In this document: positions 1 to 12,879 of the stretch, one piece after another
How the letters are laid out: each line of letters opens with the position of its first letter
Position numbering within the stretch: position 1 is the first letter of the stretch
Assembly (NCBI GenBank): GCA_023101725.1
Contig: JALJCO010001075.1
Location: 62,001-126,000 of the forward strand
Length of the DNA: 64,000 nt
Direction: 5' to 3'
Source: Atherinomorus stipes
Lineage: Eukaryota > Chordata > Actinopteri > Atheriniformes > Atherinidae
Made by a program: the position numbers and the translations under genes
Notes under the pieces: generated by a model
Database searches by the model: none
What the model was told of the DNA's origin: nothing
What the model saw: the letters and a program-made list of their open reading frames with translations, nothing else

Positions 1-399
1 TTGCCAACTTGCTTTATTGCTGTGGAACCACAAATAAGAGCGGTGTGGACTTAGACTGCCCTGTGCTTCTGCTACTGGCATTCCTGAGAGGAACACAGAG
101 GTCAAGAGGGAGTACAAGCCTGAACCACTGAATTTGTAAAGCTGGGTGCTGACCCAGAAGTCACTCTGAAGGCCGCATAAGTGACTTGAATTTGACGTGG
201 GCTGGCATGGGTAGGCAATGGAGTTCAATGAAGTTGCAGAGTGACATGTACTCTTTTTGGCTGATCAAACACAAGACATGCTGCATAGTTTTGGACTATC
301 TGTGGGGGTTTCACTGTGTGTGCCAGGAGACCTCCATGAGGAACACTGCTGTAGTCGAGGCAGCAGTCGACTGCAGGTCCCAATCTGAGCAACCATCCG

Positions 400-578
400 T
401 GGTATGTTTCAGAACAAGTCCAGATCTCAGGGGAGCTGCCCTGCAGGACCGCAAGGACCTGTTGTCCTGGTGCCAGACACCACTGGACATCTTTATAACT
501 CAGATGTCCATGACTGATGGATCTGCATGCTTGGCAGCACAAAGGACTCTCACAACATAGCAAGGTGCTCTTATTTAA
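400..578 (+). mobile_element. degenerate interspersed repeat, probable LINE 3' segment
   Basis: The order is AACAAGTCCAGATCT, then GACCTGTTGTCCTGGTGCCAG, then ACACCACTGGACA and TTGGCAGCACAAAGGAC. I recall the same order in a common fish repeat whose copies read ...TTGGTGCCAGATACCACAGGACA...GGCGGCACAAGGGGGACC. Copies are usually attributed to LINEs; I do not assign the clade. Upstream sequence from about 186 may also belong to it. Confidence 0.5.
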
Positions 579-1044
579 TATTATTAATGGTTCAATTAGA
601 TATTTTTACACTGTACTGTTAGCTTTTTTAGGCTGAACAAGCACATTAGCCTGAAAATAATGAAAAAAAAAGCTGCCACTGAGGTTCATTGCCAAGTGAA
701 ACAACGGGGGAGAGTTGGAAGAGTTCATCATACTGAAATTATCACACAGGTTTCATGAAACACACTCCTGGTTTAGAAGGTAAAACAAGAGAGAAAAATC
801 AAAATGAAACAATCTAAGCCACATTTTCTTTTTTGCCCCAAAGAATTCACCCCACCTGTAGCTTTTAGCACAGATAATTGTCATGTCAACACCCCATGTT
901 GATGCATCGTTAAGTTTAAAACAGGAAACCCACATCAGTTTTTAACTTGTGGTGACATGTTTTTGTTGCCACTAGTGTAAAAATGCTCCCTTAGAATAAA
1001 GAGAATGCCACTGAATGCATTACCCTCTTGGTTGGCTTGCAGAT

Positions 1045-1245
1045 CTGATTATTTCTGGACAGCTGAATAGGATGCCTTCTGGGTACCTTCCATTGGAGGT
1101 TTTCTGGGCACATCCAACTCATAGAAGACCCTGGGGTGAACTCGAAACATGCTGGAGAGATTATATATCTCGCTGGCTTTGGGAACGCCTCAGGATCCCC
1201 CAGCAGCTTAAAAATGTTGCAGGGAAGATGTTTCTGGACGTCCTT
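1045..1245 (+). pseudogene. degraded LINE reverse-transcriptase C-terminal fragment
   Basis: Translation gives NRMPSGYLPLEVFWAHPTHR, CWRDYISRWLWERLRIPQQ and LKNVAG. This matches the tail of reverse-transcriptase proteins of fish non-LTR retrotransposons (form: RMPPGxLPxEVFxAHPTGRRPRGRP...WRDYISxLAWERLGIPxEELExVAG). The upstream polymerase is missing and several conserved residues are changed, so this is a dead fragment. It sits by chance within an 82-codon open frame. Confidence 0.75.
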
Positions 1246-4200
1246 TCTTCAAGCAAGGTTTGACATTGAATAAGTGGCAGTAAATAGAGGAAAAGATGGT
1301 TGTATTTCATTTAATCAAAATGGAAATCAGATTTTTTTAAACAATTATGGCTAATGTGTTTGTCTTTTGGTGTTGGTACAACATGATCCACAAAGCAACT
1401 CACTCTTGTTAACATTGCGCTGCCTGGAAGATATCTCACACTTTAATTCATTGATGACAAAACATGGCAGGGCTCTTGTCATTTAAGCATCCAGTGCAGT
1501 GACAAGCTGACAGCTAAAGCTTTAGCACTGATGCAATGTAAATTACATGACTGGCTCTGCAGTCCTATCATGGAACCAGTGTTATACCAGCGCTAAGCTG
1601 GAATGAAATTTACCAGTTCCATTTATCTTTGCTTAGGAATGTGTAGCCGGTTCAGCACATTCACAAAAACACTGCTTTTCATGGCGGTTTAATACACCAC
1701 TGACAGAATAATGAACCCTAGGGGAATGCTGGTGCGATAGTGGATGTGGTACACAGATAGTGACTGTGCACTAATGTGTATGCAAAGCAGAGAAAGACAA
1801 AACTGTGGTTGAGACTAAGGCTTGCCGATATGTTACCAAGTCCATTAAGGAGCAGCAGCTCTACCAGTATACCACAGCTGACTGACAGGCTGCTTTTACT
1901 TTCCATGCATGAAGTGACAATCAGATAATCAGCTGGATTTGGGGAAAATCCCAATGCAAATGACTCGATATCAGCTGGGTTATAACTTTGGCATGAGTGA
2001 GAATATAGTAAAATTCATAACTTCACTAGGTTCATTACGTCTCCAGTAGAATTTTACTAGTTCTACTAAAAAAAAAGAACACCAAAAGAAATGCGAAAAG
2101 AAGACAGCAGGAAGATTAACAAGGACACAAAGGGAAAAAGCCGAACAACAAAATCTGAAATTAGCCATATCAGACCACTGCAAAAGACATAACCACATCA
2201 TGGACTGGGACAACGCAAAAATAATGGGATCCGGAAACTATAAGCACAAGCGTTGGATCAAAGAGGCCATTGAAATCAGGAAACGGGACAAGGCAACCAC
2301 GAACCGGGATGAGGGGGCTTTCATGCTCTTGCACACCTGGGACGCTCTCCTCCACAGACCACTGGCTGGCGGGGCGGGACGTGGTCAATCTGACAGATCT
2401 GTCAGGTTGACCACGCCTGGAACATCACATAAGGACACGTCACACAGCGATCAACTGACACTTCTGGGAAAGACTGCAGATGACAGTCGAAACATGTCAA
2501 AGTAAATGAAACAACTTTCATACACTTTTTGTCTGAACAAAAGAAAACAAAACTCGTAAAATTCATCTTCTGTTGAAAGATGCAGGACAGAAAAAAAATC
2601 TCCAAGCATAATCACATTGCCAAGAAAAGTATCTCTGACAGGGTATTCGCTGCCTTTCACAGGCATTATTCTAAGCCGTGAGGTTTTATATGCTCTGAAA
2701 CAAGCTCAACCTTGCATTATGAGATGTAAAAAGCTTTGCGTGCACCTGGGAAGAGGAGCCAGATATAGTAATAGTAATGGTGGCTATATGTACAGTCTGA
2801 TGGTAGAATCACCTCAACAGGAAGGCAACAACATAGAGCCTTACAGGCACTCAATACCATCAATGATCTATTTGTGTAAACATATCAGAGTTGAATGGGA
2901 ATGATCTCTCACATTGATCCCTCTCTATTCTAAATATTTTTAGAAAGCCATTGATTTATCCACTGGTAAGTTCTGGGAAGCAATAACAGAAAAATGTGAC
3001 TGCGTCTGTCCTTGTATTAGTGAAAACTTGCAATGAAAAAAAGGCTGAGTGTCAGAGAAAATGTCTGGATGGTTGTGTTGTGAAGTTTATTCCTATCAGG
3101 CTCAATGACAGAAGAACAGTATTTCTCAAAGTTTTGCCTCAGCTGTGCAAGCCAAATCAAAAAGCCAGGTGCATCCTCATTTCTTCAAAATGTACAGTAA
3201 GCGCTGCCCAAATCTGAAACAGCACAAAGCAGGTGTTGGATATTCAGTCTCAAACTTCAGAAAAATGACCGTAGAGACAGATGTAGGTGCACAGAGTCTT
3301 GGCAAAATCCTCCAGTTTTCTAAGTAACATAAATAGATGTCGGTGCAGTTGATATTTTGTTTCTCCTCTGATTAAACTATTGAAAAATTGATATTACTTT
3401 ATATTAAACTGTAGTGATGGATTCACATCTCATAACTACTAAAAATGTGATGCTCAGAATCTAATAGCATAGATTTAAGAGATAGCATAGCGAGTTATAT
3501 GATGTTATATTTGTGGAAAATTGCTGGGTGCCGATTTAGCAGATATCCTGGGAGATAAGCGTTGCCACGGTTAATTGTACTGCAGGCGAGTTCTGTACCT
3601 CAAATCAAAGTGGTTCAGATTCAGTGGGTTTAAAACATCAAAGCACATGCTTCCATGATAAAAAAAAGGAAAAAAAAAAAAAAAACATGATACAGCCCCT
3701 TTTTATCACAGTGGCAACTGGAATACTCAAATACAGCTACTGGCTTGAGTATTTCACAGAAGGAAAAGAAAAACAGGGAAGATGTTTTTCACATTATTTT
3801 CAAGCTCAAATTGGTGAAAGACAGCTGTTAAATTCTATATTATTAGCTGCATTTCTGAAAAACAAAGCAAAGAAATATGCACATTGCAACTGGGAACAAT
3901 GGTTCCAACATAGAAAATTTGCAATGTTTTGTCGTGACTTCAAACTGATGGCACACCGCAGTTCATTATTTGATTATGCCTCTATGACCAGAAGCCATCT
4001 GTGTGACAAAATACTATTAATATGCTTATGAAGGGCCAAAAGGGATAAAAACCTAAATAATACCCCTAAAACTAATGTATTCTGCATCTTTGAAGTGTGC
4101 TAGCTGTACAAAGCTGGTTAGATAAATCCAGGACAAAGTTTTTCTACTACCCATTTAGCCGATTCCTCTTCAAAGCATAAAGAGAAAAACAATTGTTTTT

Positions 4201-7200
4201 TCTCTTCCATATCTGTCCCAAAAAAGTTGATATGGCTTGTAATTGGTATAAAAAAAAAAAAAAAAAAGTATTGGCACATCACTTATGACTTCATAAATTA
4301 TTGTTTTTTTTTTTTTTACTAAAAGACAAGATTAATGACCTACAGAATGGTGACCCTTTTATTTTATGTTGATTTTCTATCTGTGTTTAGGCATCATCTA
4401 GACCCAATCCAAGACTGTTTATTCCAGCCATAATGTTTTGTGAATAATGCATGCATACAAATTTTTCTGACACAGCTGAATAAGCTGGTTTCATATACCT
4501 TATTGCCTCTATTAGCTAAGTTTTCCATCATTATTGCTGCATTTTGGTTATATGGTAGATTTGTTTGCAGAGGTAAAGCAGAATTTTGAATAGCTTTTGT
4601 TTTCCTGATGAAGGATGAAACAATGTCACAGGAAGCAAACAGATTTGAGATGTACATACATGTATTTATCAAGTTAGAATCATTTCTACAGAAAGCACGC
4701 ACATTGGCATTTCAATTATACACAATTTAAAGTGCAGTGTTGCCAAGAAATGTTGAACCTCTGTATTTGGGACAGATGTATTTAGCCTAGAGGTTTAGAT
4801 GGAAATATGCTTTCTGAACTTTTGCAGGTTTTTTCTTACTTTGCCAAAGCTGCTCCATACTGATGAATAATCCCAGCCTTAAATTTTAAATTCAGTTTTT
4901 AACAAAAGTTTTAAACTAAAATTTTGAAGTCAGCACAAACAAGAATCCCAGCCCTAATCTTTGATATAACTTTGATGAACGGTGCTAACGTTTGGCTTCA
5001 ATGTTGTCCTTTGAGACGGCAGAGTGATGAGCTGGAAATTTACAAAATGACTTTAATTGCCACAATAACAAAGACAAATTCCCTTTCAAATGATAGCCTC
5101 CATTAAGCTCAGGCAGAAAGTTAAAGGCTTCAGAACACAGTTAAAACTGAAGCTTGGTATTTTCCTGAATATGAACGCTTCAAAACATGTTGATCTTCAC
5201 AGATCATGATTCCCAGCGTGAAACAAATCAGAGGGGAACCCATCCAAAACTATAACGTCTCAGCGAGACAACAAAAATATCTGAGCTGCAATCAATGGAA
5301 AGGATCTAAAAATATGCAGTTGATCAGCATATGGAAAGATGCTACAGTATACAGGCAGAGCATCTGCCAATAACCTTTAATTAGCCCCTGCAGCGCCCCC
5401 TGGTCACAGCTGCAAACCTCATCTCAGATCTCTGTTGGAAAAAGCACCACCTTCTCCTCATGCTCTTGCATCAGTTCTCCCTCGTTGGCTGGCTGATGGA
5501 GTGAACTCTCACCATGCAAGGCACGCACATTTGTGCACCTACACAGCCCACAAAAAACATGATGCGTTTCTTTCATATTGCATGATTTAAGTTCACATTC
5601 TCATGAAGCCTAAACGCACCAACAGCAAGGAGTCCTCTTAATGCGAGTCAAATTTTAGTGAGCGGTAATGAGTTCATCGTACCATCGTAGCTGCTCATTG
5701 GGATGCCTGTCAGATCCCAATCCATTTGCAATGATTAACCCCAAAAATATGCAGCAGCGCTCTCGCAGGCATGCGGACAAACATACACACTTTTCTGTGT
5801 TTATTAAGCATATCGTTTGTGAGGGGTATCAAGGGAGAGGAAGTCTGGCCGACTGATTCATGGCCCGATACATTCACGAGGATCGTTTTAGTAGACAGCT
5901 ATGGGTTTGTGGCCCCCCTCCTAGCCAAGCCACTCGCATGCACACACACCCGAGAGATGCAGTGTACATCTCTGAGCAAGACCATCAGCGGTTATAAAAC
6001 AGTAGAGTCGTAATGTTCTCCAGCCTTGGGGGCTTATTAGAAAGCATAAAAGCTGCATGCTACCTTCATTCATATTCTCCATAAACACCCTGCCACATTG
6101 CAACCCCCCCGACCCCCCTCCCTTTTACTTTTTAAACAGCTTTCCAACTCTGGGCAGTTAGAAAATATAAGTCTCTGTGCCACTATTTTGTGCTGCATGA
6201 TTGATTTGCAAAATAGGTCTGTACTGGAAATGTATCTGAATAAGGCTAGGATTTGCCTCTGTGTGTAAGAGCAAATTGCAGTGTCAGATCTCTGTGTGGA
6301 TGTTGTTTGTCAGGCGTAAACTCAGCACGGCGGCAATTTTTATTCCTCTCTTTATACCGATGTCTGTATAATCTGCAAAAATAGGAGCCGTCGTTGATTA
6401 TAGTCAAGAGGAGAGAAAGGACTGGGAAAATTGACATTTCCAACTCAGAAATTCTAGTGAATAAAAAAGCGCAGTGCGCCTGAAATACTTTTCAGTTATG
6501 AGAATAGAATTATTCATTCCCCTACACTGTGCTAAAGTTCAGCGTGGAAGAAATCCACTGCAGCTCAAGTGCAGACAATAACAGGGGCCAGTGTGCTGTT
6601 GTGAGAATCTGATTGTGAGCGGGTATAATCTAGGTTTAAAAACAGGGCCAGGCCACTGAGATCACACCTGTTATCTCCTGCATGCAGCGCGGCGGTTTTA
6701 AAGACAGCCTGAATCACAGCCACTGCTTCTTTCCAAACTGTTGGCTTGTATTAGAACTAGGTCGCTCACATTACATGACAGGCAGGGGAGAGGGAGGGAA
6801 AGTTAGTTTGTGTATGTGGGTGTGTGGAGTTTTTTTTTTTTTTATAAACATGGATGAGATCCTGGGAAAGAAAACAAGGTGAAAATGTGGGATATGGAGA
6901 GAGAATCGTGGATTATAAAACAGAAGATGAAGCTGAGCTGGAGAGGAAGTTGCAGGTACATCTAATGTGGTTGCCCCTCCTACTTTACCGATGTCCCCCC
7001 TGCTGTCTTCCTGTTCATCCACACAGCAGCAGCAACATCTGGCTTTAAAGCAGCCTCATAAAAGAGCCACTGGGAGGTGAGGAGTGAGCATGAGAAAAGG
7101 TGTGAGAGAATGTGTTAAAGATAGATAGACAGTCATAGAGATGGAGAGGCAATGGAGTCCGTGCAATGGAGTGCTTCAGGGCTGTCATAACGTGCAGAAC

Positions 7201-7493
7201 TGGGCGCCTTCAAATGACAGCCTTCGCCAAATCATATTTCACATGTGGCTACAAAGGCCACCCCACAATTGGCACACCATCCCCTGCAGGAATGGTAACA
7301 ACACTCCAGGCTCTGATCCTTCCTAACAGAAAAAGAAAAAGTCTCATGCTAACCGTGTGTTTTTGCAGTGTGTAATAAAAGATAGTGACAGCACAGACAT
7401 GCAAAAGCACTTGAACTTTAACCACGTCGGCCTATATATCATAAAGAAACGTCCATGTATGTAAAGCGTATAAGTCTACAGTATATGTAACAG
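1246..7493. other. gene-free stretch downstream of ppargc1a
   Basis: No coding exon, RNA gene or further transposon recognised. It contains poly-A/T runs near 3670, 4250 and 4305, a GC-poor background and the candidate CTCF site near 5.4 kb. Open frames of up to 135 codons (3624-4031) start in or beside homopolymers and resemble nothing known. Confidence 0.7.
5389..5408 (-). promoter_or_regulatory. candidate CTCF binding site
   Basis: The minus strand reads TGACCAGGGGGCGCTGCAG, a close match to the CTCF core CCASYAGGGGGCGCT. It lies about 19 kb beyond the 3' end of ppargc1a in gene-free DNA. Sequence match only. Confidence 0.4.
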
Positions 7494-8391
7494 TTTAAAG
7501 GATAAGTTCACCCTCAGAACGATTTAACTTTATTTTCCACTTACCTTCATGGTGAGCAAGACCCTGGAACACTTTTTTAATATTTCAAATGCAGCCGGCG
7601 ATCAGGAAGGCTTCTCGTTTTCCCCCAACTTTCATATAATGGAGTTCGATTGATTCCGAGCCAACAAGGTCCTTAGAAGTCCATAAAAACTTGTTAATAT
7701 TCCTCCATAATGCTCGTCCAATGTAATCCAAGTGTCCTGAGTGGGTAGTGTCCATAATTTACTCAAAAAGACGTCATTTACTATATTTTTAAAGCCTAAA
7801 AAGAATAATATTATACTACACGGAGCACGCACCTGCGCATCCACGAAACTACGGAAGCCTCGGCGTTCAGAGCCAAACGCTGCCGATAATACAAGCGTAG
7901 AAGAAGAAATTCACTGTTTACATTGTGTTAAGAGCAACAGAGCTGCAGACGAACCAGGACAAACACAAAAGGGGATGGATATTGATTTAAAACAAATAAT
8001 GAAAGAAAAAGTGAACGCGGGATCTCGTCTGCCGCGCCTTCATGAACACGCATCTGCGTGCGCGCAAGAGATGCCATGTACTTCTATTTAGGCTCTAAAA
8101 ATATACTAAATGGTGTAGTTTTGAGTAAATTATGGACACTACCCACTCAGGACACTTGAATTACATTGGACGAGCAGTATGGAGGAATATTAACAAGTTT
8201 TTGTGGACTTCTAAGGACCTTGTTGGCTCGGGCTCAATCGAACTCCATTATATGAAAGTTGGGTGAAAACGAGAAGTCGTCCTGATCGCCGGCTGCATTT
8301 GAAATATTAAAAAAGTGTTCCAGTCTTGCTCACCATGAAGATAAGTGGAAAATAAAGTTAAATCGTTCTGAGGGTGAGCTATTCCTTTAAA
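7494..8391. mobile_element. foldback (long inverted-repeat) element
   Basis: Arms at 7494-7801 and 8086-8391 are inverted copies, about 305 nt each, differing at scattered bases and small indels. Both outer ends begin TTTAAAGGA(T/A) followed by a TCACCCTCAGAACGATTT block. The inner arms share GACACT/AGTGTC-type sequence around ACCCACTCAGGACACTT. TTTAAA at each end may be a target duplication or part of the terminus. The 285-nt centre has no transposase. The 116-codon frame across it is not a recognised protein. It is probably a non-autonomous DNA element; superfamily unassigned. Confidence 0.85.
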
Positions 8392-8477
8392 TGTTTAAAC
8401 AGTGTGCAATACTAAACCCACTTGGACAAAGTTCCGTAAAAACTCAATTTAAACTTTTGGATCTTGACAAGATATGG

Positions 8478-9185
8478 GGTCAATTTGAATCCCCCCCTTA
8501 GCCCTATAGCACTTTGCACTAACCCTTCGTCTTGCACGTTCATGTGAAGGGGTGGTGGTGTCCCGATTCTGGTTAAGACTGAGGAGTAGGGGGAAGTAGT
8601 CGGGCTATCTGGCCATCGAAACAGAGATTTTCCAGGGGCACACTAGAAAAGGAGTGCTATGATATTACCTGCGATTTCATGTGAAACACAGGTAAAATGG
8701 TGAGGAAATCAGCAGCAGCCAAGAAAACACACAACAGTGAGTATTTTTTGTAAATGAAATATGAAAATAGCTATTTCAAGGTTGCTTTAATGTATTACAG
8801 TTTTATTAAAAATGTGAAAAAAAATTAAGTTTCGTAACATTACGTGCATCTGTTCATTTCTGTAATGTAATGTTAACGTTAAGCTTGAGTTGAAGATGTT
8901 TTCTTTTCCTTTAATTTTTAGGTTCATTGGCCCAAAGCCGAAAAAATAATCCAATCACCCTGAAAAGGGAGATTATTACTGCTGCAAACAGCATTTTTTT
9001 TGTTTGTTTGTTTGTTTTTTTAACAAATCTTTATTGACAATTCAATGCTGCAGACGGCACTGCGAACTCTTCCGGAAACAGCTGTCATACTGCGCCATGG
9101 ATGACTACTGGTCACGAATGAGGATTTCAAAGGGCTGTCCCATTACTTAGGGGAATAATTCAAGGAGTAGGGGTAGGGATTAAAA
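8478..9185. mobile_element. possible degenerate MITE-like element
   Basis: The left end has AATCCCCCCCTTAGCCCTA and the right end has ACTTAGGGGAATAATTCAAGG followed by GTAGGGGTAGGGAT. These are loosely inverted and similar in style to the repeat at 21.7 kb. The inner text (GTGTCCCGATTCTGGTTAAG, GAGGAGTAGGGGGAAGTA) looks like a fish repeat I have seen but cannot name. The boundaries are rough. Confidence 0.35.
8994..9021. repeat. TTTG microsatellite with flanking T runs
   Basis: About four TTTG units flanked by T runs. Confidence 0.85.
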
Positions 9186-12100
9186 TTAGAATTAGGCAAT
9201 GGTTGCAATAAATCAAAAGTCACAGGAGGAGAATGATCAGTAATGAATGTGCTCCTCATTGGCATCAGATAGCCACAATGTGCCACCTAATTGAGTGACA
9301 TTGCTCTCTAATCTGGTTTTACGAAATTACTGTCCACATCTCATTCAGTACTGGTTTTGTATTTTCATTTTCAAAGGATGTGGGGGCTGTCATAGACGCC
9401 ACCCCCGGCAAATCCCAGGGATACTCAGTGGGGTTTTGATCTGGACTTCTGGGAATATTGCTTGTTGCCAGGTATTCCCTCCAGATTCTAATAAAGTGTG
9501 GAGAGGAATATCATATTTGAGCACAGTTAGTTGCTCCTGTTTTTATTGCAATTTACACATTAAGATTTGGCTTAAATGGTGCATAGGTATGAGATTAATG
9601 CTATACCACCTCATAATGCAGAGAAAACATCAGTTCAATCACCATTGGGTACGCATTTGAAAATTGCACCCACTATAGTCTGTCCCATCTATGAGAGCTC
9701 TGAATACTGTATGTTTTCCAGGCACAAGGTTCACTGCACCTCCAATGATGACAGCAGCAGTTTGTAATGCTGCTGAAATCTGGTTTGCAGGTGGCCTGGA
9801 CAGGGTCAGGTACTGCAAAGGTCACAGCAGTATAAAGTTTCTGCAGATTTGCCATCAAGCTTTGTTTTCTTTGCTTTGTTTTCCTGTAAACACCAATTCT
9901 AGTTCATATTAATACAGATATACACAAACTGCTCTGAAATCTATTAGTTTACTTAAAATGTTCTGTTTACAAAGACTGCTATCAACAAGCACAATTTAAA
10001 ATATTTCTGGAGGTAATTTGATAGAGTACCAGCCTAGCAATGAAACATGATGTAGCTCTAAGAAATGTATCTCGTTGTAATGTATCCCTTTTTTACACTA
10101 TTGCCGAAGTTTCTCCGCTGAAAATAAACGTTAGACTTGTGCAAGTGAAATCTGTCTCAAACTGCGCCTTTGGGCCGTTGAACACAACTCCCTCTCCCCC
10201 TGTCACTTTGTAATGGTCTGTTCGGGACGTTTCTGGGTGGAGATTTCTGTTTGTATCGCCAGCCAATGACAGAGCTAAGAGCATGACGCTGTGTGGGAAT
10301 AAGCTCATGATTGGAGCAGATGCCAGTCACTCGAACTCTCAAAGGAAAAAAAAAAAAAGAAAGAAAAGAAAAAAAACATCAGATGCACTGAAAAAAAGGT
10401 AAGAGCTTTAGATAGTGCATGTTGGAAAACCAGGATTAATATTGGTTTGGCTTTTACCTGCTTCTGAGCTCTGAAGGAGAAGCTTGAAGCTGAATAGGCT
10501 GAAGAACGAGGCGGTCATTAGCCTGAGAGGGAGGGGCGCTTAGTTTGAATACTGTTGTTTGCAAACAGAAACGCTGGAGGGACTTCGGACTCTACCATTA
10601 ACTGCTTTAACAGGAGTTAACGCATTGTTATTATGGTGTCTCTAAATGGACAAACACTGCACCAACCTTAGAATAGACCCTGCATAATCCTCTGTTATCT
10701 AAATATGAATATCATAAACATTAGGTTTTCCAGAAGATGTTTCTTCAGGTATTCGTCTTGGCCTTTTAAGTTGAACTCCTCAGGAGTAAGGCACTTGCTT
10801 AGGATTCACTGATCATAGCCTGAACTTACATCCATCTTATACAGACTGTCTGGTGTGAGGAAGGCCAGATGAATTCAATTCAGCCGGACAAAATGAAACA
10901 TGAGCCCTCAGATTTGTCAGGTTCCCAAGGCTGCTCTAATACCACTCCAACATAATTCTCAGCTGTATTCAAAGGACTTTTTAAGTGAACTGTATAATAA
11001 AGCTCAGCTTGGGACAAAATCTTTTATTTGAAACAAATCAGTTTAAGCATAACAGGAGGAGGCACTTTCTGATTAGTTAACCTTTACTTCAGTGACCAAG
11101 TAACATTATGGATTATAGAAGTTTTAACCTAGGTATCTGTTTCCCATTGCACTTCATGAAAAGTATCAGCTTAGCATTAAAAGAAGTTTTATATCGTTAA
11201 TGTATGTTTAACTCATTGATTTTCATGGTTTGGTCACAATTAGCATAATTTCTTTTCACTACTGCAGACCAGCTGTGTACGAAACTTCAGCACCTTGTAA
11301 ATACGGAGTCATTGGCTGAGGCTAGACTGAGCGGCTGACAGAGTGACAGGCATTTCTGACACCTACCTGTCAAGCAGGTGGAGTGTTGTGTTTCAACACT
11401 TGCGATCACTGTCATTTGCAATGCTGAGCAGGTTTATTTAAGGTTTTGTAGGCAAAACAAGTAAGCAACTGCCGCGTATTCAAATCGATTTAAAGCCCCT
11501 AGATTCTGTAATCTTTACATGAAAACAAACCATCACTGAAAATATATAAAAGTGATGACACCAGATGGGTTTAAAAGAGGAGATAAAAAGATGACAGAAT
11601 CCATGAAGTATATGACATGTCATTTTTTTTTCCCCAGTTGCATCATATGCATGAAAATCCTTGAAATCCAACAAGCAGGCAAGAAGCAACAGATCTCATT
11701 TGCATTGGTGCTCAGTGCCTCAACAATCCCTGCTCCTAAAGTAGGTCAACATGAAGCGGCGTCTCTGGAAATAATAACAAAAGGTGAGCCCCCTTGCTCT
11801 CTTAGGGGTTACTGCCCCACCTCTGAGCGTGTCAGATGCTCCCACCACCAAATATGCCATATCAGCACTCTCCAAATCTGTTAGTATTATGCTAGGGCAT
11901 ATTAAGGCACAATTTTGCATTCACAACACCGAGGTGCTCAGCAGCCGTTGTAAAATTTTAACAAGACAATAGCAAATACATACACATTGTAAATATGCAG
12001 AGTTTTGTTAGAAGGCACCAAGGCTGAAATTGTAATGATGTTAGTGTGTGACGGGAGCTCCTGCAAAGACCAAGTGTGCCACTATAGCCTCATCCTTTTT

Positions 12101-12858
12101 CATCAGTGTGTTTTCCCAACCTGAAAAGTGAGCTGGAAAACGCACCCTATTCCTCTGGGGCTGTGTAGCTTTGAGCAAAGTGCACTTCACCTACAAGAGT
12201 AAGTCAGGCCACTGTATATCACCTCAACACAGCCACACTGCCATTACCAACACACACACAAACTTGCACTCCAGCATGTCCTCTCTTACTCCCTGACTTG
12301 CACAGAATTGTACCGCGCCCTTCATCTCTTTGCCTCCAAATCTCACACATCCACACACATGCCCTCTGTCAGTATTTGAGCAATTCATGCAATGTCCAGA
12401 GACTGAGCCTCATGCACAATTAATGTCTCTGCTGTCCAGATGATTAACGTAACACAATTCACATTCCCAAGCGCTGCCTAAATTCCACTCTCCTCCCGTT
12501 TCACCTTCTGTGTTGAGCTCACTCCTGGGCTTCAGGTAAAAATAGCCACTCCACCCTGTTCCTCTCTGCTGTCACACAATGTGCTGTGCATCCACTGGGA
12601 TATAAGACCTGGGAAAAATGTCTTCATAGAGAAAAAGGCAAACATGCACCCCAAAGCACACTGCACGATAAGAAAAATTTGGGCTTTAAAGGGTGTGTGT
12701 ATAATTGGACTGGGACGTGTATAATACTCCAGCTGCTGGACTTTGATGTTCTACTTGACACCAAAGCATCTGGGAAGTAATTGGCATTTTTCATTAAGCA
12801 GCAGAGATGGAAAAATCATGGATATAGGTGAAGTATGAGCACATTCTTACTGCATGCA

Positions 12859-12879
12859 CAAAAACAAAAACAAAAACAG
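12859..12879. repeat. CAAAAA short tandem repeat
   Basis: Three to four units of CAAAAA. Confidence 0.7.

Noticed and set aside
1015..1263. Intact small protein gene.
   Set aside because: The translation is a decayed tail of a retrotransposon reverse transcriptase, so it is recorded as a pseudogene fragment.
3624..4031. 135-codon plus-strand open frame beginning beside a Lys run.
   Set aside because: The start is in a poly-A tract, and there is no similarity or gene context.
7741..8091. 116-codon plus-strand open frame.
   Set aside because: It runs across the core of the foldback element and has no transposase-like motif.
9295..9660. 121-codon plus-strand open frame.
   Set aside because: Composition rich in Cys, His and Trp with no recognised domain; probably chance or old repeat sequence.
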